NCBI GenBank assembly: GCA_023441625.1 | Contig: JAEZOA010000135.1 | Coordinates: 1 to 63,053, forward strand | From: Bacillota bacterium | GTDB taxonomy: Bacteria > Bacillota > Clostridia > Acetivibrionales > DSM-1351 | Length of the DNA stretch: 63,053 nt | Reading direction: 5' to 3' | Shown here: positions 17,152 to 26,870 of the stretch, piece after piece | How positions within the stretch are numbered: position 1 is the first letter of the stretch | How the letters are laid out: the number at the start of each line of letters is the position of its first letter | Program-made: the position numbers and the translations under genes | The notes under the pieces: model-generated | Database searches by the model: none | Told to the model about the DNA's origin: nothing | What the model saw: the letters and a program-made list of their open reading frames with translations, nothing else

Positions 17152-17721
17152 TTGGAAGACGTATTTTTGATAATTGGATTAGGTAATCCTGGTAAGAAAT
17201 ATGAAAATACCAGACATAATGTTGGGTTTGAAACGATAGACTATCTTTCCCAAAAGTACAATATAAGGTTATCTAAGATTGGATTTAAGGCAGTATATGG
17301 TGAAGGTGAAATAGAAGGAATGCGGGTAATACTCCTTAAGCCACAAACCTATATGAATCTTAGCGGTGAAAGCGTTCGAGATATTATATCATGGTACAAA
17401 ATACCCTTGGACAGATGTGTTGTTATATACGATGATATTGATTTAGAGCTTGGTAAAATACGGGTTAGACCAAAAGGAAGCTCTGGAACTCATAATGGTA
17501 TGAAGTCAATAATATACCAACTTCAAGCAGAAGATTTTCCAAGGGTAAGAGTTGGAATAGGTCGTCCTCCTGAAAAATGGGATCTCGCAGATTATGTATT
17601 GAGTAAGTTCACAAAAGAAAATAGGGAAATAATTGACCAAAGTATAGAAAAAGCGGCGCAGGCAGCAATTTTGGTAGCTAAAAGTGGTCCCGAAAAAGCA
17701 ATGAACAGTTTTAATAAGTGA
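17152..17721 (+). CDS. pth: Peptidyl-tRNA hydrolase
   Basis: Recycles tRNA from peptidyl-tRNAs released by stalled ribosomes. Family motifs: LIIGLGNPGKKYENTRHNVGF with the catalytic His, KPQTYMNLSG, VIYDDIDLELGKIR and GSSGTHNGMKSI. 189 residues. TTG 17152 is the start supported by GGAGGA upstream; an ATG at 17134 precedes the SD. Unlike B. subtilis there is no ctc gene between prs and pth. Confidence 0.95.
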   Translation: MEDVFLIIGLGNPGKKYENTRHNVGFETIDYLSQKYNIRLSKIGFKAVYGEGEIEGMRVILLKPQTYMNLSGESVRDIISWYKIPLDRCVVIYDDIDLELGKIRVRPKGSSGTHNGMKSIIYQLQAEDFPRVRVGIGRPPEKWDLADYVLSKFTKENREIIDQSIEKAAQAAILVAKSGPEKAMNSFNK

Positions 17722-17818
17722 GTTGGTAAGCCGACTTTATTAATACGACTTTATTGATATTAGTTTAATTTTTTAGTAAAGTTTCTAATTTAATTCTATG
17801 TAATTTGGAGGTGCAAGA

Positions 17819-20800
17819 ATGAACTTATTTACAGATCCTCTATTGAAATTAAGCGAGTATAACGCGCTTTTATCATCTATACGTCAGAATAGGGGTGTTA
17901 TTTCAGTTGTAGGACCTTCTGACTCCCAGAAGATTCATTTGCTATACTCTTTATGCTCCCATACAAAGACTAGAGGACTGTTTATAACATATAATGAGAT
18001 GCAGGCTAGAAGAGCCTTTGAGGATTTTTCATTATTTTTGGGTGAGGATGTTGTTTATTTCCCACCAAAAGAAACCATGCTCTATAACGTTGAAGCTAGG
18101 AGCAATGACATTATATATCAGAGAGTAAATACGCTGCTTCGGTGTGTGCAGGGTGATTACAAAATGCTAGTTATTCCAGTGGAAGCGTTGATACAGATAG
18201 TTTCTCCAATGGATATGTTCAAAAATGGAGTGCTTAATCTTCAAATTGGAATGCAATTAGATTTAAAAGAATTGGTATCCAAACTAGTATTATATGGATA
18301 TGAGAGAGTGGAGATGGTGGAAGGAAAGGCGCAATTTGCTATTCGTGGTGGAATTATTGATGTATTTGCAATTAATAATGAACAGCCCTTGCGTATTGAG
18401 CTTTTTGATACAGAGATAGATTCTATTAGATACTTTGATATAACTGCACAAAGATCAACTCTAACAGTAGACGATTGTAAAATAGCACCTGCCAGAGATG
18501 TGATTTTTGAGGAAGATTCAAAGGAAGGCATTGTTTCAAAGATAAAAAAAGACCTGTCTGAATATGTAAAAGTGCTTAATAAAAAAGATAATTCTGATAT
18601 GAGCAGTAGCATTACTAAGAGGGTTAATGAGGATATTGAAAAACTTATTGAAGACAACTATTTTGCAGGAATAGACCGATATATTCCATATATTTTAGAG
18701 ACTCCAGCGTCAATTCTTGATTATATTGATAATAATACAATTATAGCTTTTGATGAGACAATACGAATTTCACAGAGAATAGAAAATGTTGTTCTTGAAC
18801 AAGATGAATTAGCAAAAAATATCCTTGAAAAGGGTGGAATGCTACCACGAGCAACGAAATGGAGTCATTCATTGGATTCTATTTTAAATATGATTGGGAA
18901 TTTCAGAACAATAACTTTGGCTGCTATTTCTTCAAATAATTCCATGCTTAAGCCATATGAACAAATTTCAATTCCATGTAAAATTGGAAATTCTTATCAG
19001 AATCATATAGATTTGCTTGTTAACGATATAGAACATTTAAAAGAGAATAATTATAAAGTTATAGTTCTTTCAGGAACAAGTGGTAGAGGGCATAGACTAA
19101 TTGAAACACTCGCTACAAATGAAATTTTGGCAAGCTATTGTGATAACTATGATAGAAAGCTACAAAATGGTGAGGTTGTTGTAACTCATGGTAGTCTCCA
19201 AAAGGGCTTTGAATATCCAACAGCTGGCTTTGTAATTATCAGTGACAGAGAGGTCTTTGGGCAGGAAAAGAGAATAAAAAAGGCAAAAGCTAAGCATAAT
19301 GGTAATAAGATTAAGGCTTTTTCTGATTTGAATGTAGGAGACTTTGTCGTTCATCAAGCCCATGGTATAGGACAATATGTAGGAATTGAAAAGCTAGTTG
19401 TTGGAGAGATAAAACGAGATTACTTGAAAATTAGATATCAAGAGAGTGCCTTTTTATATATTCCCACAAATCAGCTTGATTTAATTCAGAAGTATATAGG
19501 CTCAGAGGGGAAAGCCCCAAAAGTAAATAAGCTTGGCGGATCTGAATGGGCAAAAGCAAAGGGAAGAGTAAAGGAGTCTCTCAGAGAACTTGCTGGTGAG
19601 CTTATAAAGCTTTATGCTAAGCGTCAGGCTGCAAATGGCTTTGCTTTTTCTCAGGACAATGTTTGGCAGAGACAGTTTGAAGAGCTATTCCCCTTTGATG
19701 AAACTGATGATCAACTTAAATGTATTGATGAGATTAAAAAGGATATGGAATCGGATAAACTTATGGATAGACTCCTTTGCGGAGATGTGGGGTATGGCAA
19801 GACAGAGGTGGCAATCAGAGCTATTTTTAAGGCTGTAATGGATGGAAAACAAGTGGCTTACTTGGTTCCGACAACTATATTAGCTCAACAACAGTATGAG
19901 AATTTTAAAAAGAGAATGAGTGATTTTCCTGTAACAGTAGATGTAATAAGTAGATTTAGAACACAAACTGAGCAAAAGAAAATTTTAAAGTCAGTTAAAA
20001 GTGGGAATATAGATATTCTTATTGGAACTCATAGAATACTTCAGAAAGATATTTTATTTAAGGACTTAGGACTGTTAGTAGTGGATGAGGAGCAGCGATT
20101 TGGTGTAACTCACAAGGAAAAGCTCAAGTCACTAAAACCTAATGTAGATGTACTTACTTTGACTGCTACACCTATTCCGAGAACCTTACACATGTCTCTG
20201 GTTGGCATTAGGGATATAAGTGTTATTGAGGACCCTCCAGAAGAGCGATATCCGGTTCAAACCTATGTAATGGAACATAATCCTGAATTAATAAGGGATG
20301 GCATCACAAGAGAACTGGCACGAAATGGTCAGGTTTTTTATCTCTATAATAGAGTTAGAGGAATAGAACTCAAGGCTAATGAAATAAAACAGCTTGTCCC
20401 AGAAGCCAGGGTTGCTGTTGCACATGGGCAGATGAATGAGAAAGAGCTTGAAGATGTAATGTACAGCTTTATAAATGGTGAATATGATGTGCTGGTTTGT
20501 ACAACCATTATTGAATCGGGGTTAGATATGCCAAATGTTAACACTATAGTGGTTGAAGATGCAGATAGAATGGGTCTTTCACAACTTTACCAAATTAGAG
20601 GTAGAGTTGGGCGCTCAAATAGATTGGCATATGCTTATATTACTTACAAAAGGGATAAAGTATTATCAGAGGTAGCAGAAAAAAGACTTCAGGCCATTAA
20701 GGAGTTTACTGAATTTGGCTCTGGTTTCAGAATTGCTATGAGAGATCTTGAAATCAGGGGAGCTGGAAATATATTGGGGTCTGAGCAGCATGGACAAATG

Positions 20801-21343
20801 GAAACTGTAGGCTATGAAATGTATTGTAAGTTGCTTGACGAAGCTGTCCGTGAGCTGAGTGGGGATAATAATGTTACTAATGATGAAGAGATTTCTATAG
20901 ATCTAAATGTTAGTGCTTATATTGATGAGGATTATATAAAATCCGAGGAACTGAAAATTGACATGTATAAAAGAATATCAGCTATACTCGATGAGAGCGA
21001 TGTTATGGATATAAAGGATGAGCTGATTGATAGATATGGTGATATTCCAGAGGAGGTAGATAACTTAATGGATATTGCATATATTAAGACGCTATCTAAG
21101 GAATGTGGCTTTACAAGTGTTCAACAGAAGGATGAAACAATTATTTTCCAATTAGGCAAGAACACAAAAAGTATTTCTTCATATTTGGGAAAACTAATGG
21201 ATAAATATCCAAGAAGGATTATGTTTAATGCTAGCAGTTCTCCATATGTGACCTTTAGATTAAGTAATACTAGTGGTAAGGAGGTTTTGGGAAATATTAA
21301 GATTTTATTACATGACATTATTAAATTGCAGTATTCTGAATAA
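17819..21343 (+). CDS. mfd: Transcription-repair coupling factor Mfd
   Basis: SF2 translocase of 1174 residues that removes stalled RNA polymerase and recruits UvrA. Order of domains: UvrB-like N-terminus (about 1-450), CarD-like RNA-polymerase-interacting domain (about 495-560, DLNVGDFVVHQAHGIGQYVGIEKL), helicase with Walker A GDVGYGKTE, DEEQRFG box, LTATPIPRTL, QIRGRVGRS, and the C-terminal TRCF domain. GGAGGTGCAAG precedes the ATG. The gene ends directly at the downstream foldase region. Full length, no defect seen. Confidence 0.98.
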   Translation: MNLFTDPLLKLSEYNALLSSIRQNRGVISVVGPSDSQKIHLLYSLCSHTKTRGLFITYNEMQARRAFEDFSLFLGEDVVYFPPKETMLYNVEARSNDIIYQRVNTLLRCVQGDYKMLVIPVEALIQIVSPMDMFKNGVLNLQIGMQLDLKELVSKLVLYGYERVEMVEGKAQFAIRGGIIDVFAINNEQPLRIELFDTEIDSIRYFDITAQRSTLTVDDCKIAPARDVIFEEDSKEGIVSKIKKDLSEYVKVLNKKDNSDMSSSITKRVNEDIEKLIEDNYFAGIDRYIPYILETPASILDYIDNNTIIAFDETIRISQRIENVVLEQDELAKNILEKGGMLPRATKWSHSLDSILNMIGNFRTITLAAISSNNSMLKPYEQISIPCKIGNSYQNHIDLLVNDIEHLKENNYKVIVLSGTSGRGHRLIETLATNEILASYCDNYDRKLQNGEVVVTHGSLQKGFEYPTAGFVIISDREVFGQEKRIKKAKAKHNGNKIKAFSDLNVGDFVVHQAHGIGQYVGIEKLVVGEIKRDYLKIRYQESAFLYIPTNQLDLIQKYIGSEGKAPKVNKLGGSEWAKAKGRVKESLRELAGELIKLYAKRQAANGFAFSQDNVWQRQFEELFPFDETDDQLKCIDEIKKDMESDKLMDRLLCGDVGYGKTEVAIRAIFKAVMDGKQVAYLVPTTILAQQQYENFKKRMSDFPVTVDVISRFRTQTEQKKILKSVKSGNIDILIGTHRILQKDILFKDLGLLVVDEEQRFGVTHKEKLKSLKPNVDVLTLTATPIPRTLHMSLVGIRDISVIEDPPEERYPVQTYVMEHNPELIRDGITRELARNGQVFYLYNRVRGIELKANEIKQLVPEARVAVAHGQMNEKELEDVMYSFINGEYDVLVCTTIIESGLDMPNVNTIVVEDADRMGLSQLYQIRGRVGRSNRLAYAYITYKRDKVLSEVAEKRLQAIKEFTEFGSGFRIAMRDLEIRGAGNILGSEQHGQMETVGYEMYCKLLDEAVRELSGDNNVTNDEEISIDLNVSAYIDEDYIKSEELKIDMYKRISAILDESDVMDIKDELIDRYGDIPEEVDNLMDIAYIKTLSKECGFTSVQQKDETIIFQLGKNTKSISSYLGKLMDKYPRRIMFNASSSPYVTFRLSNTSGKEVLGNIKILLHDIIKLQYSE

Positions 21344-21424
21344 TTGAATATAATTGATAAAGTAAGTATGTTAAAGATAAGATTTTGGAAATATCGAATA
21401 AATTATAACAGGGAGCGATTACCT

Positions 21425-22534
21425 TTGGAAAATGAGAATACAAAAGTAAAAAAGAAATCAAAGGCCTTAATTATTGGAATAGTTGCCGCCGTTGCAATAA
21501 TTGCAATAGGTATAGTATTATTTATTCTAAAGCCTTGGTCAGCAGGATATGTTGGTACGGTCGGTGATCTGAAAATAACAAAACAGGAATATATGGTGTT
21601 TTCAAAGTTTAATATGAGTGAATTTTTATCTAGTAACTCCATTGATACTACAGCAGATAAGTATGATTGGAGCCAAAAGTTTAATAATGAAACTGCAAAG
21701 GATCAAGTAAAAAAGAGTACATTAGATAATATTCAGGAAATCAAGATACAGCTTATTAAAGCAAAAGACGCAGGTATTAAACTAACTGATGAAGAACTGA
21801 AAAGCATTGACGAGGCAATAGACTCTAAAATTACATCGAGCGGTAGTAAAGATGCTGCAGAAGAGGCAATACAGTCTGAATATGGTGTATCCTTATCAGA
21901 GTACAGGGATTTTTATAAAAAACTAGCTTTAGCGCAGAAGTATTTTAATACAGAGCGTACTAATAGTAAGCTGTCATCAACTGAGGATGAGATAAAAGAA
22001 TATTACAATGCTAACAAAAAGTCATTTGATAAAGCTACCATAACACATATAGCAATTTATACAATTGATAGTAATGGTGCAGAGGTTAGTGCAAGTAAAA
22101 AGAGCGAAGCAAAGAAGCAGGCAGAGGAACTACTGGCAAAGGTAAAAGCCGGTGAGGATATTAAGGAGTTAGCTGTAAAGAACTCTTCAGATACCAATGC
22201 GGCTAATGATAAAGGTGAACTTACCTTTGCAAACGGAGAGCTAAGCAGCCAGATTGCATTATACGCTGATTTGGAAAAATGGGCCTTTTCAAATTCTGTT
22301 GGGACAGTTGGTATTGTTGAGGCTGCATACGGATACGAGGTTGTAAAGCTCGATAAGATTGAAGAGTCAGCATATGACGACGTTAAGGCAAATATAAAAG
22401 CTTCACTAGACTATACGAAATTTGCTACCGATTTCAGTAACAAACTGGATACTTGGAAGAAGGATAAGCAATTTGAAATTATAAAGAATGATAAAGTATT
22501 AGAAAAAACAGATTTGAAGTTATACGGTATATAA
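21425..22534 (+). CDS. PrsA-like membrane-anchored parvulin foldase
   Basis: Extracytoplasmic peptidyl-prolyl isomerase of 369 residues. After a Lys-rich N-terminus there is one transmembrane segment (about 17-38, ALIIGIVAAVAIIAIGIVLFIL), a SurA-N-like helical region and a parvulin domain (THIAIYTID ... AEELLAKVKAGEDIKELAVKNS ... GELTF ... VEAAYGYEVVKL). No lipobox, unlike typical PrsA lipoproteins. TTG 21425 is chosen as start because GGGAG lies 9 nt upstream; longer readings from 21344 lack an SD. It follows mfd by 81 bp. It is expected to help exported proteins fold. Confidence 0.87.
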   Translation: MENENTKVKKKSKALIIGIVAAVAIIAIGIVLFILKPWSAGYVGTVGDLKITKQEYMVFSKFNMSEFLSSNSIDTTADKYDWSQKFNNETAKDQVKKSTLDNIQEIKIQLIKAKDAGIKLTDEELKSIDEAIDSKITSSGSKDAAEEAIQSEYGVSLSEYRDFYKKLALAQKYFNTERTNSKLSSTEDEIKEYYNANKKSFDKATITHIAIYTIDSNGAEVSASKKSEAKKQAEELLAKVKAGEDIKELAVKNSSDTNAANDKGELTFANGELSSQIALYADLEKWAFSNSVGTVGIVEAAYGYEVVKLDKIEESAYDDVKANIKASLDYTKFATDFSNKLDTWKKDKQFEIIKNDKVLEKTDLKLYGI

Positions 22535-22545
22535 TATTTTAATAA

Positions 22546-22609
22546 CTAAAAAAACACATTTGATATACTTCCAGAGCATAAGGGGAAGCATGTCATATGT
22601 GTTTTTTAG
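22546..22609. terminator. Long-stem terminator after prsA-like gene
   Basis: CTAAAAAAACACAT pairs with ATGTGTTTTTTAG around an inner CTTCC/GGGGAAG stem. It marks the native boundary just before the IS110 element. Confidence 0.85.
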
Positions 22610-22670
22610 TACCATAAAAGTGTAAGTGTTAAACCATTTATGATGGCTTAAACATTTGCACTTATTCTTT

Positions 22671-22756
22671 TATAATAAAGGATGTAATTGGTCTGGCGAG
22701 GTGTTTTTTGGATTAACCACATCCGACAATAAAACTGTCAGCCATCCCTTATTATA
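22671..22756 (+). ncRNA. Candidate IS110 bridge-RNA segment
   Basis: TATAATAAAGGATG (22671-22684) pairs at 13 of 14 positions with CATCCCTTATTATA (22743-22756). Inside, GGATGT/ACATCC (22681-22686 and 22719-22724) offers an alternative stem, and GACA/TGTC (22725-22739) forms a small hairpin. IS110-group elements are known to encode a bridge RNA in the left non-coding end. The position fits, but loop-to-target pairing was not demonstrated and the RNA ends are unknown. Confidence 0.5.
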
Positions 22757-22867
22757 AACATTCGGTTAAGCAGGTTGAGACCATATAGGCTTTCGTGTAA
22801 CTAACTAAAATGAATCGTAATAAGTGTAGATGGACAACAATTACAAAAATTATTTTGGAGGTTACAT

Positions 22868-24063
22868 ATGATAAGTGTAGGCATTGATGTTTCAAAAGAG
22901 AAAAGTACTGTATGTATCTTAAAACCGTATGGAGAGATTTTAAGTTCGCCTTTTGAGATTCTCCATACGGAAAGTGAATTATCCGGATTGGTAACAATGT
23001 TGCAGCGGTTCGATGAAGAAGTACGAGTGGTAATGGAAGCTACAGGAGCATATCACTTACCTGTACTTAGTCATCTAAAAGAAAATGGTCTATATGCATC
23101 GTTAATTAATCCTTATGTCATGAAGGAATATCGATGCAAAGGATTGCGTAGGGCTAAGACTGATAGTATTGATGCTAAAATGATAGCGAATTACGGTATT
23201 GATAACTGGTACCATCTTGAAAACTATGAATTTAGTGAAGAAATATACCAGGAACTAAAATTGTTAGGAAGACAGTACGCACACTATATGAGAATGAGGA
23301 TAGAGAGCGTCCTTGTACTGACAAATATGTTGGATTATACAATGCCAGGAATTAAGACATTACTAAAGGCTGGAAAGAGATTACGGGAAAGGATAAATTG
23401 GCTGACTTTGTAGAGGAATATTGGCATTATGACAACATCACAAAGAAAAGTGAAAAGCAGTTTGTAAACAGTTATCTGAAATGGGCAGAAAAGAAAGGAT
23501 ACCATCAAAGCGAAGCAAAAGCTGTAAAGATTTATGCTATGGCTAAGGAAGGTATCCCGACTTTATCTTCCAGTACCCCATCGACCAAAATGTTAGTAGT
23601 GGAAGCAGTTCGAGTTCTACGTGAAGTAGATAATACTCTCAAAACGATTTTAACACATATGAAAGAATTAGCAAGAAATTTGAAAGAATATCCGATTGTT
23701 AGAGCTATGGGAGGAGTTGGTGATGTACTAGCACCAAAACTTATAGCAGAGATCGGCGATGTACGACGTTTCCATAGTGGGAAAGCTTTGGTTGCTTATG
23801 CGGGGATAGATGCCCCGCCTTATCAGTCAGGACAATTTGTAGGAACCAATCGGCACATATCAAAGCGAGGGTCTTCAATGCTACGCAAAGTAGGATACGA
23901 AACAATGAGATGCTTAAAGACAACAAAGAATGTAGATGATTCAGTTTATCAATTTATGATAAAAAAAGAGAGTGAAGGAAAACCAAAGAAAGTGGCCAAG
24001 GTGGCGGGCTTGAATAAATTTCTACGAATTTACTATGCAAGAGTAAAAGAAGTTTATCAGTAA
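22868..24063 (+). pseudogene. IS110-family transposase, frameshifted
   Basis: The N-terminal DEDD RuvC-like part (MISVGIDVSKEKSTVCIL, VVMEATGAYH, KTDSIDAKMIA) runs in one frame to about 23360. The C-terminal part with the Transposase_20 domain and catalytic-serine region (VRAMGGVGDVLAPKLIAEIGD, YAGIDAPPYQSGQ, KRGSSMLRKVGY) runs in another frame to TAA 24063. Restoring one A in the short A-run at about 23365-23367 joins them into a normal protein of about 398 residues. Either a real single-base deletion inactivating the recombinase or an assembly error in a homopolymer; programmed frameshifting is not usual in this family. Confidence 0.88.
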
Positions 24064-24289
24064 AAATTATATTCAATAAAGTGGAAGGCCAGAGTATTTA
24101 GCTGGTCTTATTGGCGTGCTTAAAAATACAACATGAAAGAAACAAAAACCTTTAAAAAAGTATTGACTTTTGTTAGCAGGTTTTATTGCAATAATTGGTT
24201 GTAATAATTTGAGTTACCAATAATGTATAAAAAATCTCCAACTTTACAATAATAAGACTAAAATAACCTATTAAGGAGGTAATATTAAA

Positions 24290-24844
24290 TTGAAAGCAAC
24301 TGGAATAGTTAGACGTATAGACGACTTAGGAAGAATTGTAATACCAAAGGAAATAAGAAGAACCTTAAGAATAAGAGAGGGTGATCCGCTTGAGATATTT
24401 ACTGACAGGGAAGGGGAGGTTATTTTAAAGAAGTATTCTCCAATTGGTGAACTCAGTGATTTTGCTACACAGTATGCAGATTCGCTGCATAAAACAAGTG
24501 GTCATATTACTTGTATAACTGATAGAGACACAGTAATTGCAGTATCAGGCGCCTCCAAAAAAGAATTCCTTGAGAAACAGCTAAGTAGTGATGTGGAGAA
24601 AACTATTGAGGAGAAAACCACTTTACTTATCAAGTCTCCGGAGGAAAAAGGGATTTTTATATTAGCAGATGAAAATGGAGATAGAAAGTATACTTCTCAA
24701 GTAATTTCACCTATAATATCTGAGGGTGACCCAATAGGAGCTGTGATTATGGTTTCTACCGATGCAGGTATAAAAATGGGTGAAATTGAAGTTAAACTTG
24801 CTCAATCAGCAGCAAACTTTTTAGGAAAACAGATGGAACAATAA
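24290..24844 (+). CDS. spoVT: Stage V sporulation protein T (AbrB-type regulator)
   Basis: Forespore transcription regulator of 184 residues. An N-terminal swapped-hairpin AbrB domain (MKATGIVRRIDDLGRIVIPKEIRRTLRIREGDPLEIF) is followed by a GAF-like ligand domain (about 55-180). TTG 24290 is the start, 10 nt after AAGGAGGT. In B. subtilis it follows mfd directly; here the foldase gene and the IS110 element intervene. A terminator follows. Confidence 0.96.
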   Translation: MKATGIVRRIDDLGRIVIPKEIRRTLRIREGDPLEIFTDREGEVILKKYSPIGELSDFATQYADSLHKTSGHITCITDRDTVIAVSGASKKEFLEKQLSSDVEKTIEEKTTLLIKSPEEKGIFILADENGDRKYTSQVISPIISEGDPIGAVIMVSTDAGIKMGEIEVKLAQSAANFLGKQMEQ

Positions 24845-24910
24845 AACCATAAAAGGATAGGTTATTTATAAAAGTTGAAGTGTAGTGATTTTAAATATTA
24901 TTTATACTGA

Positions 24911-24943
24911 TGGGGAAGATGGTGTCATAAATCTTCCCTTTTC
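24911..24943 (+). terminator. Terminator after spoVT
   Basis: GGGGAAGAT/ATCTTCCC stem followed by TTTTC. Confidence 0.8.
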
Positions 24944-24991
24944 ATGTGTGCCCAGCATGGGCGCTTACTCGATAATTTATCCCAGAACATA

Positions 24992-25020
24992 TTGACAATT
25001 TATTCCATATAAGTTATAAT
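24992..25020 (+). promoter_or_regulatory. Consensus promoter upstream of ssb with long leader
   Basis: TTGACA (24992-24997), a 17-bp spacer and TATAAT (25015-25020) are perfect hexamers. They lie about 260 bp before the ssb start. The stretch 25021-25283 has no gene of its own and only small hairpins (GGTAAAATGTTACC near 25186), so either the leader is long or a small RNA is made here. Confidence 0.75.
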
Positions 25021-25283
25021 AATGCTACAATTCTTTGTTTTTCTTATAAATCAATTCTAATTTTCATGTAAAAAAATTATCTGTTATCTGATTGAATGTT
25101 TTTGTGAGTTATATTTCCAGAGATTTTCCAAGTACCTAAAGTAAGCAAGTTTTTCAGTATGGTTACACGCCTTTTATGCTTAATGGTAAAATGTTACCAA
25201 AATAAATGGTCATTTTATAGCATTAACATGCTGGCAGTAATAATAAATTAGCTCCACATAGACTGGGGCAAAAGGAGATTTTT

Positions 25284-25688
25284 ATGAATAATGTTAGTCT
25301 TGTTGGAAGGTTGACGAAGGATGTTGATCTGCGTTACACTACAAAAACGGCAAAGGCTGTTGGAAGCTTTGTATTGGCAGTAGACAGAGATATTAAAAAG
25401 GTGACAGAGAATAAAACTACGGATTTTATTCCTATAGTTACATGGGGCAAAACAGCGGAATTTGCAAGTAAATATTTTGCAAAGGGACACCGTATAGCAT
25501 TACAGGGAAGTATACATACGAGAATGTGGGAAGATGAGCAGAAGAGTAAACATTATGTCACAGAAGTAGTTGCTGACAGAGTATTTTTTGCTGATGCTAA
25601 GCACAAGGCGTTGGATGTGAGTGATTTACAGGAGGAAGATGAGAGCGAAGTTGAAGAGATAACTGATGCTGAACAGGAGGTTATATAA
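25284..25688 (+). CDS. Single-stranded DNA-binding protein
   Basis: 134-residue OB-fold protein: MNNVSLVGRLTKDVDLRYT, SFVLAVDRD, TDFIPIVTWGKTAEFASKYFAKGHRIALQGSI and YVTEVVADRVFF. The tail is acidic but ends EEITDAEQEVI rather than the DDDIPF-type tip that recruits partner proteins, suggesting an accessory Ssb rather than the replication one. AAAAGGAGA precedes the ATG. It interrupts the spoVT-mazG order and has its own promoter and terminator. Confidence 0.92.
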   Translation: MNNVSLVGRLTKDVDLRYTTKTAKAVGSFVLAVDRDIKKVTENKTTDFIPIVTWGKTAEFASKYFAKGHRIALQGSIHTRMWEDEQKSKHYVTEVVADRVFFADAKHKALDVSDLQEEDESEVEEITDAEQEVI

Positions 25689-25795
25689 TCCTAATTATAA
25701 TATATGTTTTGTTAATATAAATGTAAGCTTTCCATACACTTTCTGTGTATAAATTTAACTCGGTTTCATCGAGTATAAAATCCAAGTTGATATAA

Positions 25796-25874
25796 GTAGA
25801 TGTATTGCCATAGCTGTGAAGAAGCAAAGAAGTTATTTGCTTATTTACTATTTGGAATACATCTGCTTTTTTAT
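25796..25874 (+). terminator. Terminator after ssb
   Basis: GTAGATGTATT pairs with AATACATCTGC, with an inner AAGCAAA/TTTGCTT stem and TTTTTTATT after. The rest of 25689-26038 shows no gene. Confidence 0.75.
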
Positions 25875-26038
25875 TAGCAAAATACAATAGATACAACAGT
25901 ATTTATAGATACTTGGTTACAATATAGAAAATGTTGTATAATAAGTAAGACTACAATTGAATTCATAGATTTATATGGATATAAGACAATTCTAAAGCTT
26001 GTGATATGTTTATAAAAGGATAAGGGAGAAGGCTTGAA

Positions 26039-26833
26039 ATGAATGACGGGAAACTTGAAAGATTAATGGATATAATGGAAGTTTTAAGAAGTGAAAAGGG
26101 TTGTCCGTGGGATAGGGAGCAAACCCACGATAGTTTGAAAAGATATCTCATTGAAGAGACATATGAGTATCTTGAAGTGGTAGATTTAGATGATAAGCGT
26201 CGTATGTGTGAGGAGTTAGGAGATATCTTACTGCAAGTGGTTTTTCATGCACAGATAGCTGCTGAAAATGGCCATTTCAATATAGGTGATGTTATAAATG
26301 GTATTTGTGACAAGATGATTCATCGTCATCCACATGTTTTTGGAGATGTAAGTGCTAATACATCAAGTGAGGTATTAAAGAATTGGGAGGAAATAAAGAA
26401 AAAGGAGAAGGGAAATCCCAACCAAACATCTGTACTACAGGATGTACCAATAAATCTACCAGCACTTATGAGAAGCTACAAGGTTCAGCAAAAGGCAGCA
26501 CAGGTTGGCTTCGATTGGGAGAATACGTCCTATGTTTTTGCAAAAATTCGAGAGGAGATAGATGAACTAGAAGCTGAATATAAGAAGTCCGACAGGACAG
26601 GGATAGATGAGGAATTAGGAGATGTGCTGTTTTCAGTAGTGAACCTGTCGAGGTTTTTAAAGGTTCAGCCTGAACTGTCTTTGTCAGCAGCAACAATTAA
26701 ATTTATTAATAGATTTGAATATGTTGAGAGAAGAGCTTCAGAGCTTGATAGAAAACTAAATGAAATGGAACTATCTGAAATGGATGCTCTTTGGGAAGAG
26801 GCCAAAATGAATAAATGCGGTAAAAATGGTTAA
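26039..26833 (+). CDS. mazG: Nucleoside triphosphate pyrophosphohydrolase MazG
   Basis: All-alpha NTP pyrophosphatase of 264 residues that hydrolyses (d)NTPs to NMP and PPi. Two MazG repeats are visible: first CPWDREQTHDSLKRYLIEETYEYLE with EELGDILLQVVFH, and second IREEIDELEAEY with EELGDVLFSVVNLSRFL, both supplying the EExxE/ExxD metal-binding acidic sets. It opens the mazG-hup-rqcP cluster, with 37 bp between its stop and the hup start. Confidence 0.95.
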   Translation: MNDGKLERLMDIMEVLRSEKGCPWDREQTHDSLKRYLIEETYEYLEVVDLDDKRRMCEELGDILLQVVFHAQIAAENGHFNIGDVINGICDKMIHRHPHVFGDVSANTSSEVLKNWEEIKKKEKGNPNQTSVLQDVPINLPALMRSYKVQQKAAQVGFDWENTSYVFAKIREEIDELEAEYKKSDRTGIDEELGDVLFSVVNLSRFLKVQPELSLSAATIKFINRFEYVERRASELDRKLNEMELSEMDALWEEAKMNKCGKNG

Positions 26834-26870
26834 AATCATAGTATTACAACCATTATGGGAGGATTTGTTA

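Larger units (their letters stand above)
22630..24115 (+). mobile_element. IS110-family insertion sequence
   Basis: One transposase frame (22868-24063, broken by a frameshift) with about 240 bp of non-coding DNA upstream and a short downstream end. No terminal inverted repeats were found, as expected for IS110 elements. The boundaries are estimated: the left between the terminator ending at 22609 and the structured segment at 22671, the right near the GGCCAG/CTGGTC hairpin at about 24088-24106. It separates the prsA-like gene from spoVT. Confidence 0.8.

Noticed and set aside
23340..23402. Programmed ribosomal frameshift in the transposase
   Set aside because: IS110 transposases are normally single-frame, and no typical slippery heptamer with a downstream structure was identified; a base loss is simpler.
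24944..24975. Another copy of the recurring leader (GCATGGGC word at about 24956)
   Set aside because: Only a short word is shared; the SD block, TTTGTG loop and nearby start codon are absent.
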